64,000 nucleotides of DNA from Blasia pusilla (taxonomy: Eukaryota; Marchantiophyta; Marchantiopsida; Blasiales), in contig CM114273.1 in the NCBI GenBank assembly GCA_050084515.1, forward strand, positions 19,220,001-19,284,000, given 5' to 3'. Within the stretch, counting starts at the first letter, position 1, and each line of letters opens with the position of its first letter. This document shows positions 20,639 to 32,491 of the stretch, one piece after another. A program made the translations under genes and the position numbers. A model generated the notes under the pieces. The model worked only from the letters and a program-made list of their open reading frames with translations, searched no databases and was not told where the DNA came from.

Positions 20639-23572
20639 CTCCCCCTCAAACTCATATCGATATCTCTAACGCCTAAATTATTTCTAAACATCACAAACTT
20701 ATCTCTAGACAATGCCTTTGTAAAGATGTCAGTAATTTGCTGATCTGTACCTATATACACAAGATCAATTTCTCCTGCAAGCACTTTCTCTCTGATAAAA
20801 TGATAGTGCACTTCAATATGCTTTGTACAAGCATGAAACACAAGGTTATTAGCAAGCTTGATGCTACTAATATTGTCTGCATATATTACACTAGGTCCTA
20901 AGTTACTAACACCAATCTCAACAAGTAATCGATGAAGCCACACCGCCTCACATGCTGCATTGGTTGCTCCTCTGTACTCAATCTTTGTTGAAGATAAAGC
21001 AACTGTAGGTTGTTTCTTTGAAGCCCAACTTATAGTTGCGCTTCCCAAAATAAATGAATAACCAGATGTGGAGTATCGATCAGACACGCTTCCTACCCAA
21101 TCAGCATCTATGAATCCTTATAATTGAAAACTCGGAGAAGGTTCAAATTGAAACTCGAATTGAATAGAGAATTTCACATACCACATAATCCTCCGCACAA
21201 CATCAAGGTGAGGTTTTCAAGGTGCTTTTATAAACTAGCTCACTAGGCCAACATTATAGCTCAAATATGGTGTGGTTATAGTTAGATAGATCAAACTTCC
21301 AACCATGCGCCTATACATATCAGAATCTGCAAGCAACTCTCCTTCATCCACTCTTAGCTTCACACTCTGGTCCAACGGTATAGAGATTGGCTTACAAGCC
21401 ATCATATCATATTTTGAAAGCATATGAAGAGCATATTGTCGTTGTAGTAACCACATGCTCTCTCCAACCTTGATAAAATCAATACCAAGGAAATACTTGA
21501 GTTCTCCCAAGTCCTTCATATCAAATTCTCCTTGTAACTTAAGTTTGACTTGTTGTACCATTTCTTCAGTACTCCCAGTAATCAGAAGATCGTCAACATA
21601 CAACACAATGAGAATTGTATGATCTTGTCCTCTCAAGATAATAACGAGGAGTCATAATTACATACCCTAAAACCCAATTCTTGTAGGACGTATGTAATCT
21701 TGCCATACGAAGCTCTTGGAGCTTGTTTGAGCCCGTATGGAGCTTTCTTCAACTTACATACGCAAAATGGAAACTTGGGATGCTCGTATCCAAGTGGTTG
21801 AGTCATATATACTTCCTCGTATAGATCTCCATTCAAGAAGGCATTATTGACGTCCATGTGATGTAATCTCCACTTCTTACTACTTCAAGTGCAACCACTG
21901 TTCTTGTAGTCGCCATCTTTGCAACAGGGCTAAATGCTTCCTCATAATCGATGTCATATTGTTGTGCATAGCCCTTAGCTACCAATCTCGCTTTGTATCT
22001 GTTAATTGTACCATCTTGATTGCGCTTGATTTTGTAAATCCATTTGCAACCAATAGCTTCCTTATCGGAAGGTATATCAACCAACTTCCATGTCTATTGA
22101 TGTCTTAATGCAGCAAGCTCTTCCTCCATAGCTTCAATCCATTCGACTTTACTTGCAGCTTCTTTAAAATAACTTGGCTCCTGTTTTTGAAGGGTAGTCA
22201 TCATATATGCAAAATGTGCCGCAAGGAAACCTTCATTCATGAATCTATGAACAGGATGTGTAACTCTACTTGATCTACGAAGTTGTTGTTCAGAGGTAGA
22301 TGCCTCTGACACCTGACTCAAGCTCTGACTAGTGTCAACAGAGTGAATACGTACTCTTCCCGTCCATGGACTCACAGATTTAACTAATGAATCTAGGACC
22401 TCTCCTAATCCTGCACTAGTACTTGGGGAAGTTGAAGAAAATATCTTTTGGTTTACAGTCATATTCTCCCCCTCAACAGACGAGTTTAGAGATGGAATAG
22501 GCTCAGATGGAGCATACCATGACTTTAGCTCATCAAAGACAACATCCCAACTCATAATAAGATGCCTAGATGATGGAATGTAGCACTTATACCCCTTAGT
22601 TCCATCACCATAGCCAATGAAGATACATCTTTCAGACTTGGGGTCTAGTTTCTAACGTCTCTCAGAAGGAACATGAGCATAACAAATATTTTCAAGAAGG
22701 AAAAAACAGGTTTACTTCTTGTGAAGACTTCGAATGGAGTTTTATCACGAACTCTTGTTGTTGGAGTTTGGTTGATTAAGAAGACTGCACATGCTACAGC
22801 CTCTCCCCAATAAACCTTAGGCATATTCTTCTCATTCAGCATAGCTCGTGCCGCTTCAGCAATATATCGATTCTTCCTCTCGGCCATTCCATTTTGTTGT
22901 GGAGTGTAACGGCAAGTCACTTGACGTTGGATGTCATTCTGACATAAATAATCATCAAAATCTATTGAAAGATACTCTCCTCCTCCATCACAACGCAATT
23001 TCAGAATGTGTTCTCCAGTCTGCTTCTCTACTAGAACTTTGAATGTTTGGAACATTGAGAATACCTCCCACTTGGCTTTTAGAAAGTATACCCATATATA
23101 CCTAGAGAAATCATCAATAAATGAAACAAAGTATTGGCAACCACTAAGGCTATGTTGTGATATTGTCCACACATCATTGTGGATCAACTCCAATATCCTC
23201 GATGCTCTTTTACCTTGCTTTGGAAAAGGAAATCTAACTTGTTTTCCAAATTGGCAAGCAGGACATACCTCTAACGTAGCAGGACTCGCTAATTAAGGGA
23301 GTCCTATTACTATATTAGATGATGAAAGACTTTATAATCTTTGAAGATTCATACGTCAAATTCTTTTATGCCACATATTTAGATCTGTGACTTATTGGCC
23401 GGTTTGACCATACATTGCTATTTGAATCTCTGGCATAGAAACATCTAATTTGAACATTCTGCCATATCTAGTTTCTTTGGCTATCGTAGTTTGGTCATCC
23501 ATTGTTTCAATGGAATAACCATTTGCGCTAAACTTCACTTAATAACCTTGTTCTACTATGTGTCCTACAGAG
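20639..23572 (-). pseudogene. Ty1/copia polyprotein, 5'-truncated (integrase, RT, RNase H)
   Basis: On the minus strand the order is: protease-side segment with the GAG pre-integrase zinc region (LISVG...VWHKRI, 23566-23250), integrase core (HNDVW, RCDGGGEY, then QQNGMAERKNR with the catalytic Glu; 23193-22645), linker, RT (CKWIYKIKRNQDG at about 22050; YVDDLLITG at about 21590), and RNase H (STKIEYRGA and YADNISSIKLANN, 21087-20626). Several stops and frameshifts break it. Homology to the copia at 60.5-64 kb shows that gag, the protease core and the 5' LTR are missing beyond 23572, where unrelated plus-strand sequence begins. The two elements are the same family. Confidence 0.9.
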
Positions 23573-23960
23573 ATCAGGTTTCTTGCACACTTGATGTTCG
23601 ACTTAGTGGGCCTTTCAGGGGCGAGTATCAGAGGCGCCTGGCAGATTGGCAGGAACATTCTCTGCCTTGAGGGAAGGCAAGAACTGTTTGACCTTTGCAA
23701 AGAGGCAAAGGCAAATTACGACAGGCTAGTTGGGGCATACAACTCTCCTTCGAAGCCGAGAGCTCCGGTTCCAAACCCACCATTGGTAGTGACACCATCG
23801 TCACTTCCCACGATTCCAAAAATCGGGAGGGCAAGGCCGACAGTAATTCTGTAAGAGCTCTCGGACGATGACGAGTGAGTTCAAAGAACTCAAGGACCCA
23901 GCTTGACTGCAGCGTTTTGGAGTAGGAATATATTTGATGACGAGGTAGAAGAATTCATAG
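23573..23960 (+). pseudogene. Unknown gene fragment next to palindrome-bearing DNA
   Basis: An open stretch reads GASIRGAWQIGRNILCLEG, a Pro-rich linker, then after stops FDDEVEEFIELIKCTVPSFLR. The last part recurs in the next ORF (24364-24654: FVYDEAEEIID then IKCTFPRFLRR), so both look like copies of the final exon of one gene. I do not recognise the family. It precedes the deleted MULE in the same orientation. Confidence 0.35.
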
Positions 23961-25053
23961 AATTGATCAAATGTACAGTTCCGAGCTTCCTTCGGATGTA
24001 ATAAAGGACAAGATTTTTTCGAACGATGATGGTGTTTGCAAAATTTTGCTGAATATCTTTTTTGGTCTTGTCGAATTTGATCGTTTATGAACTCTAACAG
24101 TTTATTTTACAACCCGTCAGATTCCCACGGGTTGCAGCTTTTCACTTTTTGACCACTGCACCTTTTTAATCGCTTCCAGGAAACTTGTCGGATACCGACA
24201 GGTTGGTTGCGTGAGTGATCGGACTCTTTCCCTATTAGTCCAACTTTAGAGGCATTTTGGCGGGCTTCTTCACTTTGGCTCCTTCCCCTAGTATCGTCAA
24301 ACAAGTCGTAGGCTTCTTCTCTTCTCTAAGACGTGTTGGATTCCTACTACCTGTCGGATTGCCATGATGGTGTTTCCAAGGACAGAGCACATATTGATAC
24401 TGGATGGTTGTCATCTTGCAGAGCGTACAAGATATACTGTCGAGGAAGGCAGTGGGACTCAAATCAGGTTACATGGGACCGTTAAGGTGTACCTAGGGAC
24501 GGGGCCAAGGCTCTCAAATTCGCCAACATTTTCGATCCCGGTCTACAATCGGCTAGAGGAGCCACTTGTATCCCAGGACATTCCTTTTGTACAGGAACCT
24601 AGGAGAGTTAGGAGTAAATTTGTATATGACGAGGCTGAAGAAATCATAGACTAGATCAAATGTACATTTCCGAGGTTCCTTCGGAGGTAATAAAGGACAA
24701 ATTTTTTCAAACGATAATGGTGTTTTAAAAGTTTGCTGAATATTTTTTTTGGACTTTTCGATTGTGTTCGTCTAGCTACTCAAAATTTTTTTTTTGCAAC
24801 CCGTCGCATTCTGACGAGTTGCAACATTTCACTTTTTGACCACTGCAACTTTTTAACCATTTCCAGGCAAGCTGTCGGATTCCGACAGATTGGCTCCTTG
24901 AGTGATCGGACTTTTTCCCTGTGAGACCAACTTCTGAGGCATTGTGGCGGGCTTCTTCGCTTTTTGCTCGTTCCCCTAGTATCGTCAAACAAGTCGTAGG
25001 CTTCTTTTCTTCTCTAAGACGTGCTGGATTCCTACTACCTGTCGGATTGCCAT
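23936..25053. repeat. Tandem duplication with 690-bp offset
   Basis: 23936-24363 and 24626-25053 align throughout in the same orientation, from the GACGAGG exon end to CCTGTCGGATTGCCAT. Each copy carries two palindrome units (about 24110/24183 and 24799/24870). Confidence 0.85.
24364..24654 (+). pseudogene. Unknown ORF ending with the repeated exon
   Basis: About 97 codons are open (ILILDGCHLAERTRYTVEEG, then PRRVRSKFVYDEAEEIID). It is bounded by the duplicated segment and has no recognisable motif. It probably belongs to the same transposon-borne gene as 23573-23960. Confidence 0.35.
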
Positions 25054-25799
25054 TTTGGATTCCCAACTTGTTGGATTTTTGTGGGTGCAGGGTAGAATGG
25101 AATCACTTCTCAAAATCTTTCCTTTGTTATGGTGAGCTTGCTTGCAAGGGATGCAAGCCATCTGATTCTGACGGGTTGCAAGAGTTGCAACCTGTAAAAT
25201 TCCGATGGGCTGGGAGGGGTGCAGCTTCTCGGTTTCTCAGATTTAGGATCTGAATGAAGGACATCAGTTCCTCTTTACTCCAGACAGCTAACAATCTTTT
25301 GGTTCAATTATCGTCTCATGTGTTCACATTTCACAAAGTTGGTCTTGAGCAGACACCATTCATTATGGGGAAATTCAGGGGAAGCCATGATGCAGGCAAC
25401 AATCCCTGCAAAAAGAGAGGTTGGCATCGTACCGATGCGCATCCGAGTGGTCCTCCAACAAAAGTACCCCTGGGCATAACTTACTGTAGACTGAGACAAG
25501 CAATGTTAAGAAGCTTAGGCTCACATGGAGAGTGATGGGAAAATGTTTGGAGTGGTCTTATGATGTCTACTTGTTTTTCACCCCCTAGAAAAAGGAGGTT
25601 TCTTTAGGCCCGAATGTGGACCACTACCTACTCTCTTCTAAAGATTTCATGAATTTGAAAGCAAACAAAATTTTCAAATATGTCAAAAAGTTTTGAAGAG
25701 AGCAGGCGGATTTGGCCCTTTTTTTTTAAGAGAGACTCTCCTCTCCTCCTCTCTTCCTCTCCTCTCTTCCTCTCTCCTTCCAGAATACCAGCCCCGAAA

Positions 25800-28697
25800 T
25801 AATTCGACCGCAAGCTCCTGAGTCTTACATACTAGTGGAGGAAATTTTCCTCTCACTGTGATTTCTTCTCCAAATTGGAACAATCTTTGTTTCCAAGGAT
25901 GTTAGGGGGACGGTACGGAGGACGGTACGGAGGACGTTGTAAGTGAGATTGTACAGCCATTGATAACAGACTGTAAAGTATGGAATCTCCTACCTCACAA
26001 AAATGGTCAATACATAGTTTATGGCTTGCCTCTTAATTCCTCTGTTTCCGAAGTAGACGGTCTCGAATTTCCTAGTGCACTGAGCTCTACGTTTGCCACT
26101 CTACTCCAATGCTGCAAGGACAGCAAAACCTTGAAACATGCCATGGAGTGCCAAGAAGAACTTCATGGGTGGTGGAGGAAGCATGCAATTGAGGGGAAGT
26201 ACAAAGAGTTGTGCTCTTGGCTTAGTTGGTGGACTGTACGAATGAGACAATGGGGAAACTTCATGCGGCAGGTGAGTTCAGTATTTTGTCCTTTCGAACT
26301 GATGCTGAGAATTGTTTGAAAAGTTGCAGCTCAAGTTGAGAAGCGTGGGAACTACAGGGATTTCAAACCGCATAAACCAAGCAACCCGTCGGATGCGACT
26401 GGTTAGCTGAGTGTGCAATCCGTCGGAAACCAACAGGTTGCATCAAGAATGTTTGTGCAACCCGTCGGAACTCGACTGGTTGCATGAGTGTCAGACTCGT
26501 CGCAGCCCGACAAGATGCATGGGGAATGTTTGTGCAAACCGTCGGAACCCGACTGGTTGCATGAGTGTGCAACCCGTCGGATCCCGACAAGTTGCAAGTT
26601 GCATATATACAAGGTCTGCAAATAGTTCGACCCCGATGGGTTTGCAAGCCGTAAGGCTGCGAGTTAACTCGATCTGCAACTCGTCGGATTCCGACAAGTT
26701 GCGTCTATCTCCGACTCCTCGCATTCAGACAAGTTGCGGCTATCTCCAACTCCTCGCATCCAAACACGTTGCATCAATGCAAGTTAATAGGAACCCGTCG
26801 AATTCTGACACGTTGCAAAGCTTCGTGTGTGGACATTTCTTGCAAGCCAACGGAATCCGACAAGTTGCACAAGGATTTTCAAGACCGGACCGGCCTGCTT
26901 CTCACTGGGTTGCAGTAAGGGGTTCCTAGGACATTCCAAGGATGCCTCCGACTTGCAATCCGTTTCAAGTCAAAGGGTGGAAAATCCATGTGCAACCCGT
27001 CGGATTCCGATGACTTGCACTTGGATCTTCCAACTCGGAGTGGCCAAAGCTACTTGCAACCCGTCTGAATCCGACGAGTTGCACACTCATTCATGGGATG
27101 CCTCCGAATTGCAACCCGTCTGGTTCCGACAGGTTGCTGTTTTCTTCGCTTATAGAGCTATTTTTGTTCCTTTCTCATATTGTCGTCGTTGTAGGGATTG
27201 AACATTCATGAAAATGCCCTCTGTCCCAACACAAGTGGAGCATAGAGTGTCGATTCCTCCTCGAGGTCGTCACAAGCATGCCAAAGAATTTCACTTGTGG
27301 AGGCATGCCAACAAGACCAAGCAAGAGCAATGCTACAATCTGCAACATCCCATATCTTCCTCACAAAAGGCATAACTAAAGGAAAGGGACCTTCGATTTA
27401 CGATCTCTATGTCAGAGCGGTTGTGAGATCTCGTGATGAGAAACTCTATGTGGAAGCCTTCAATCGGTCCGTAGCAAGAACTCCCCTAGAGCAAGATGTC
27501 CACATTGGTGGGGATATTCGTGGGTGTGTTTGAAGACGTCCCATACAAATGATGATAGAGCAGTCCGAGCGAGACTCGTGGAGACCAAATAAGTATCTTG
27601 ACTTCAGGCAAGTGAAGAGGCAGCATCGAGGAACGAACCCAATGATTGATTTGGATGAAGAAATAACGCCGCCCAGGTATTCGGAGAACCCGAATTGCTC
27701 CCAAATCCGAGTAGAAGTAACTTCTCCAAAATCAGTGAATGTTTTATTTCAAAAGCCCTCCATTGCTGAAAGTTCGCAACATCCGGTCTCTGGGGTAGTT
27801 CAACAGTATGGGATTCCGGTCATTGAGGTGGATTGCAACCTCAAAAGGTGGCATATATCTCAGAGCAACCCTGGACGTGGACCCACTTGCAAGGTAGGAT
27901 CTGATGGCATTAGGAGAGCATGCGGCACTTTCCTAAATAAGAAATGTACAAGGACTGGACGACCAGTGTCTTGCTTCTGGGGACTCAAAACTTTTGATCA
28001 TTTCACCAGGACCGGGGATCAATTGAAGTACTTCTTCTGCCCAAATGAATCTTGCGCTTTCCGAAAGTCTTATCCGGTTCCCATTGGAGCTCCAGGGAAT
28101 ACCCCCACGATTTGGCCCATTGCTGTAGGTACAAATTGCACTCAGGGCGAAGTGGACAATCTAACAAGTGTCGGTTTCAGACTCCTAGACGGACGAAGTT
28201 CGGAGCATGTTCGTATTACACAGACCTTTGCATTTCAGATTCAACCCAAGATTGATGTCAACATGTACCCGGAGAAGGTGGATGATCTCAATCCACTATT
28301 TCTGTTTGAGTCTAGAAATGGGGTGAAGAGAAACAGAATGTGTAGGCCAACGGTGGAGAGAGCAAAACGAATTGCATCAGCTCCGGAGGCCAACATGGAA
28401 ATCATCGCCACAAAAGATGTTCAGAGTGGCAATGGAATAGGAAGGATGTATTGGGTCAAGAACAACACTGTAAATTCAAGTCTCACAGGGGTGTATGTGG
28501 TGCACATCTGTTGCTTTCCCACATGTTCCTGTGATGACTTTGTCCAAAGAGAGACAAGTGGGAAAAGGTATTTCCCTTGTAAGCACATGCACTATGTGTT
28601 GCTTGTAGTTTTAAGAGAGTCAGAGGTAGGAGTAGGAATCCACCAACCAATTCTGTCCCTCAAAGAAGTGCGAAGTATTTTAACCAAACCACTTTGA
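25800..28697 (+). pseudogene. Internally deleted MULE transposase with C-terminal SWIM zinc finger
   Basis: 25800-26090 matches the N-terminal segment of the minus-strand transposase at 2540-2270 (EVDGLEFPSALSS). It then jumps directly to the later helical segment (ECQEELHGWWRKHAIEGKY, 26140-26300). About 1.45 kb that encodes the Cys-rich and DDE parts in the other copy is absent. After palindrome array 3, coding resumes (27236-28697) and ends in a SWIM finger: CSC at 28524-28532 and C-K-H at 28578-28586, giving CxCx15CxH. SWIM fingers are standard at the C-terminus of MULE transposases. The copy is a deletion derivative and cannot encode an active transposase. Confidence 0.7.
26378..27150. 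repeat. Palindrome array 3, about sixteen degenerate units
   Basis: Units occur near 26383, 26418, 26459, 26495, 26533, 26569, 26614, 26671, 26712, 26747, 26790, 26843, 26950, 26994, 27056 and 27110. Spacing is tighter at first (about 36-45 bp) and then about 50-60 bp. The arms are less well paired than in arrays 1 and 2 (right arms often CGACAAGTTGC or CGACTGGTTGC). A single further unit lies at about 28873-28900. The array sits between transposase coding segments, probably in an intron. Confidence 0.8.
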
Positions 28698-29229
28698 GGA
28701 TGCAAAACGAGATCTTTGATTGTACTTTCATTTGCTAGAACCTTCACTTTGAGCTTGAACTCTATTCAGCCAAGGGAAAATGATAGATTTTTTCCAGACC
28801 TTGGATGGAAAAAGTGATTTGTTCCACATTTATGATTCCAATAATTTTTCAGTTTTTTAAATTTTACGCAAGTTGCAACACGTCGGATTCAGACGGGTTG
28901 CCAAAATGTGGAAGAGGAAAAAAAATCTGTGGGAGTGCCTAAGCACTGAGAACAAAAGTGCAAAAAAATTCACACAAAAAGTTTCCTCTCTTCAACCCAA
29001 CGGAAACTCTCTTAAAAAAAATATCTCTTTGGGTTGAAGGTAGTTTCATCTCTCCTCTCTCCTCTCTTCCTCTCCTCTTACCGCGCCTCCATCTAAGGGA
29101 TCCCCAAATGGCTTATGGGATTCTCTCCCAATATTTTCTATGACTTTCCTCCTACCTTCTCCGCACTTGTCCTTCCACTTTAGCGCTCTTACATCGGTTG
29201 GTCTCTTTTGACGCTTCTATCTTGGCAAA

Positions 29230-30440
29230 TTTTTGTCAACTTCTTGGCTCGAATACATTTTAGAGAGAGGATGGTGTCTTGGCTTCACGACAAGCTATCT
29301 TGCCTATTTCTTTTGGAGGGGTGGGGCTTTCCTCCACATTCGCATCTGCTTCAGTAGCTTTTTTGGGGAGTTGGGCATTGGTAGCACCGATAATGACTTC
29401 AAAGTTTGTCCAAGGAGAAACACCTATCTTGATGGATCATGTCACTCGTGTAGAGGAGGGGGACTTATTATTTCAACAAAAAGTGAGATATGCCTGAGCT
29501 CTTCTTCCTCTCTCTACACAAGCAATTCTACCCCCTTTCAATGAATTGATTACAAAAGGGCTTGATCGACTTCAAGAGCATATCTCCGAGAATTTCCACC
29601 AACTTTTCGTGCATTCTCTCTAAGGTATCCACCTCATCGAGCTCGTCTGTGTTCATGTGTTGGTACATGAGCGGGGGCATGGCTTACCGCAAATCCTCTT
29701 ATTCTTCCATTTTGTCTTCCTCAAAGTATATTCTCGACAGCTTTGCGGTTATGCCTTAGACTTCCCCATCCTTCTCTGTTAGGTGTGCCGAATTGTGTAT
29801 ATGGGGATCCCATTGATGCACAGGGTATCCATATTCTCTTATGTGATCATAGTGGAAAAAAATGGCCACACATGATGTCATTAGAGAGGCGGTAGCTCGT
29901 ACTTTTGGGTACACCATTAGGCAAGAGCAACTCCATGTCCTTTCAACTACAGAAGTTACCTCTCGTCGGAGAGTTGATCTTGTTATGTCTCGAGGTGGAT
30001 TCCGGACACTTGGTGATATGCTGGTTGTTGATCCAACACGTTCTGACTTGGTGTATCAAGCCTCGCATACCAAAGGTTTGGTGGCCGAAGTAGCAGCAAG
30101 AATCAAAGAGTTAAGTTATGTTCTGAGACATGAGACCGATGGATTTATTCCTTTTGCAATAGAAGTATTCGATCATTTACATGTGTCTTTTGATACTTTC
30201 CTGTAAACATGTGCTCACCACTCCCTCCAGGATCATCACCTTGCCCCTTCCCATAGTCCTTCTTTCTCTGAAGTCTCTACTTTTTTTTGGCAATGCATCT
30301 TAGTGGCCTTACAACGTGCACAAGCTTTGGCATTGATACGTCGTGCTGAAGTGGTGGGGGGTCGCTCGCCTCATCGTCCTGTCTCACCAACCACTAGTTA
30401 TCTTGTAAGATTTGTTTCAAGTTATCAATCGTGTAGCTCG
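29230..30440 (+). pseudogene. C-terminal part of a LINE-like reverse transcriptase protein
   Basis: In three frames: LPISFGGVGLSSTFASASVAF (29290-29360, the GGLGL..A..AF motif that follows RT domains in such proteins), a Cys/His remnant near 29790-29870, then RRVDLVMSRGG...VVDPTRSDLVYQ (29945-30060) and FIPFAIEVFDHLHVSF, and finally a VALQRAQALALIRRAE remnant near 30310-30350. This order is what I know from non-LTR-type retroelement proteins of plants and algae. The RT core is not in the window. Assignment is by motif memory. Confidence 0.5.
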
Positions 30441-32491
30441 TTCAGTTGATATTTGTATTGGTCAGTTGCCATTTTCTTTCTCCATTCCATCATGCAATTT
30501 TGGACCCTTCCTGTTTTGAAATGTTAAGATCTTTCTTTGTCCTCTTTAGGGCCCTTACATGTAAGCATTGTTTTTGTTCTTGGCCGGGCAGGCTATCACC
30601 ATTAGCTCATGTGATTCTATGCACCTTGAGATGAAAATTTCGTATGGAGATGCGTATTTTCATCCGTGAGAAATTAATGTCTTCTTAACAAGGTTTGTGT
30701 GACCTAACAAGGTTTCGTGAAGGTTTGGTGGTGTGACTTACGATGTGACTTACTTCATGAGAAGTTAATGTGCCCAGTTCTAATCTCACCCTTTAATACA
30801 AATTTTATAGGTTCGTGTGAGAAGTTGATGTGATCCATTCTACTTTCACCCTTTAATACAAACTTTTTAGGTTCGTGTGATTTTAAATACCATTATTATT
30901 TATTTTTCTGGTATCCATGTGATTTCATTGAAAACGAATTTTCTAAGTTCGTTTGTGTAGAGATTTGTGTGACCTTCACAAAATTCGTGTGCCCAACTTT
31001 AATTCCTTACAAATTCCCAATACGAATTTTTAATTTTAGACTTCGGCATGAATTCTAATATGAATATTTTAATTTTAGAACTTACCGAAGATTTTTATCT
31101 CATGCCCTTGACTACTAACTTTCTAATTTTAAATTTCGATCTTCTTTCGAATGTCAAAAGGCCCCACACTAACTTTCAAATTTTAAATTTCGATTTCTTT
31201 CCAATGTCAAAAGGCCCACACTGGTTTGAGGTTTGTTATTGTAATAAAGTGGGTCTTTATTTATTTCCTAAGTAAGAATGTATTCTAGATAAATTCTAAG
31301 GGTTAATGGCTTACATAACGACTAGTGGCATGCGTATGAGAAATTCAACAAGATGTTTTCGGGTCTGTAAAGTCTAGAATTTGCATATAACGGATATAAA
31401 ATTCAATTCCTAGTGGAAAACTAGTAAAGTGCACGAAAAATTAAAATATGTTCCAAATGTAGATCTCGTGAAGCTTGTTTTCTTACTAAAAAAACATTTT
31501 CTTACTATTTAATTGTCACATATCAAACAGTGAATCAAGATTGCCCCATAATAATGTAGATGGGGGTATACTACCTCAGACACGCCGCACCAGAATTGTC
31601 TCTTTGGTTGCTGTGGATCATGATATTCCATTGTCATGAAGACCACCAAATATGGCCGACCAGTCTCTCAAGAGCAACAAGAGCTCAGGCGAAATCTGGA
31701 ATTTCGAGGTGAAGAACGCTATCCACAGTCTGAGGTGCTAGCACAGAAGGGAGGGAATCCAGTAATACACCCATAAACAAGTGCATCACAAACCTCAATA
31801 CTGGCGTGCATGTGCAGGTTTGCAGAAGAGCAGTGCTGGAGATACTCTTCAAACTGGACGAAATTCCCTAAACGAAACTGGTCGAAACATCTAAAGGAGG
31901 ATTAACCCCAGCAGAAAATAAAACTAAGGCAACAGACATTTTAATTAAAAATTTGAAACTTGTTCACTGAAATCAGTTTGGTTTGTAGTGACAGGAATTT
32001 CTCATAAAGCAATTGGTTGACATTCAAAATTCAGGAGGGCGAAGTTTTCGACATAAACTTCATCCTTTCAGTCATTCTCTACAAGTAATTTGTAACCAAG
32101 TCAAAGACTCCAATTGAAATGAGACAAACATGATTTACATCAACTGGAATCCAATTGAAATGATTCCAGAGACCAGAACCATTGATGCTGGTGAGAATCA
32201 GCGCCTCTTGATTTGACTGACAGCCAGGCTCTCCCTCATTGCTGGAAGAGTGGCACCATTTTTTAAATGAACAAGACAGGCGAGCTTAATATATCGTATC
32301 TGGTTGAGTGCAGCCGACTTACTTATCTGACTACACAAGAATGGATGGCAATGTTTCTACTTGTCAAGTAGTGATTTTAGCAATGAGAACAACCATAAAC
32401 TATGATACAGTTCTGTCACTGAGACAGCTCAAAGACTATCCTCTCATTAGAGCAGAGTCTTATTTATAAGAAAAAATGATAAGGGGATACT
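30441..32491. other. AT-rich spacer with two short tandem duplications; 3' flank of the DNAJC8 gene
   Basis: A 60-bp unit (GAAGTTNATGTG...TTCGTGTGA) is repeated twice at about 30761-30884. A 55-bp unit (ACTAACTTTC...AGGCCC) is repeated at 31109-31220. No gene is recognised. The region just below 32492 is the expected 3' UTR of the minus-strand DNAJC8 gene. Confidence 0.5.
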
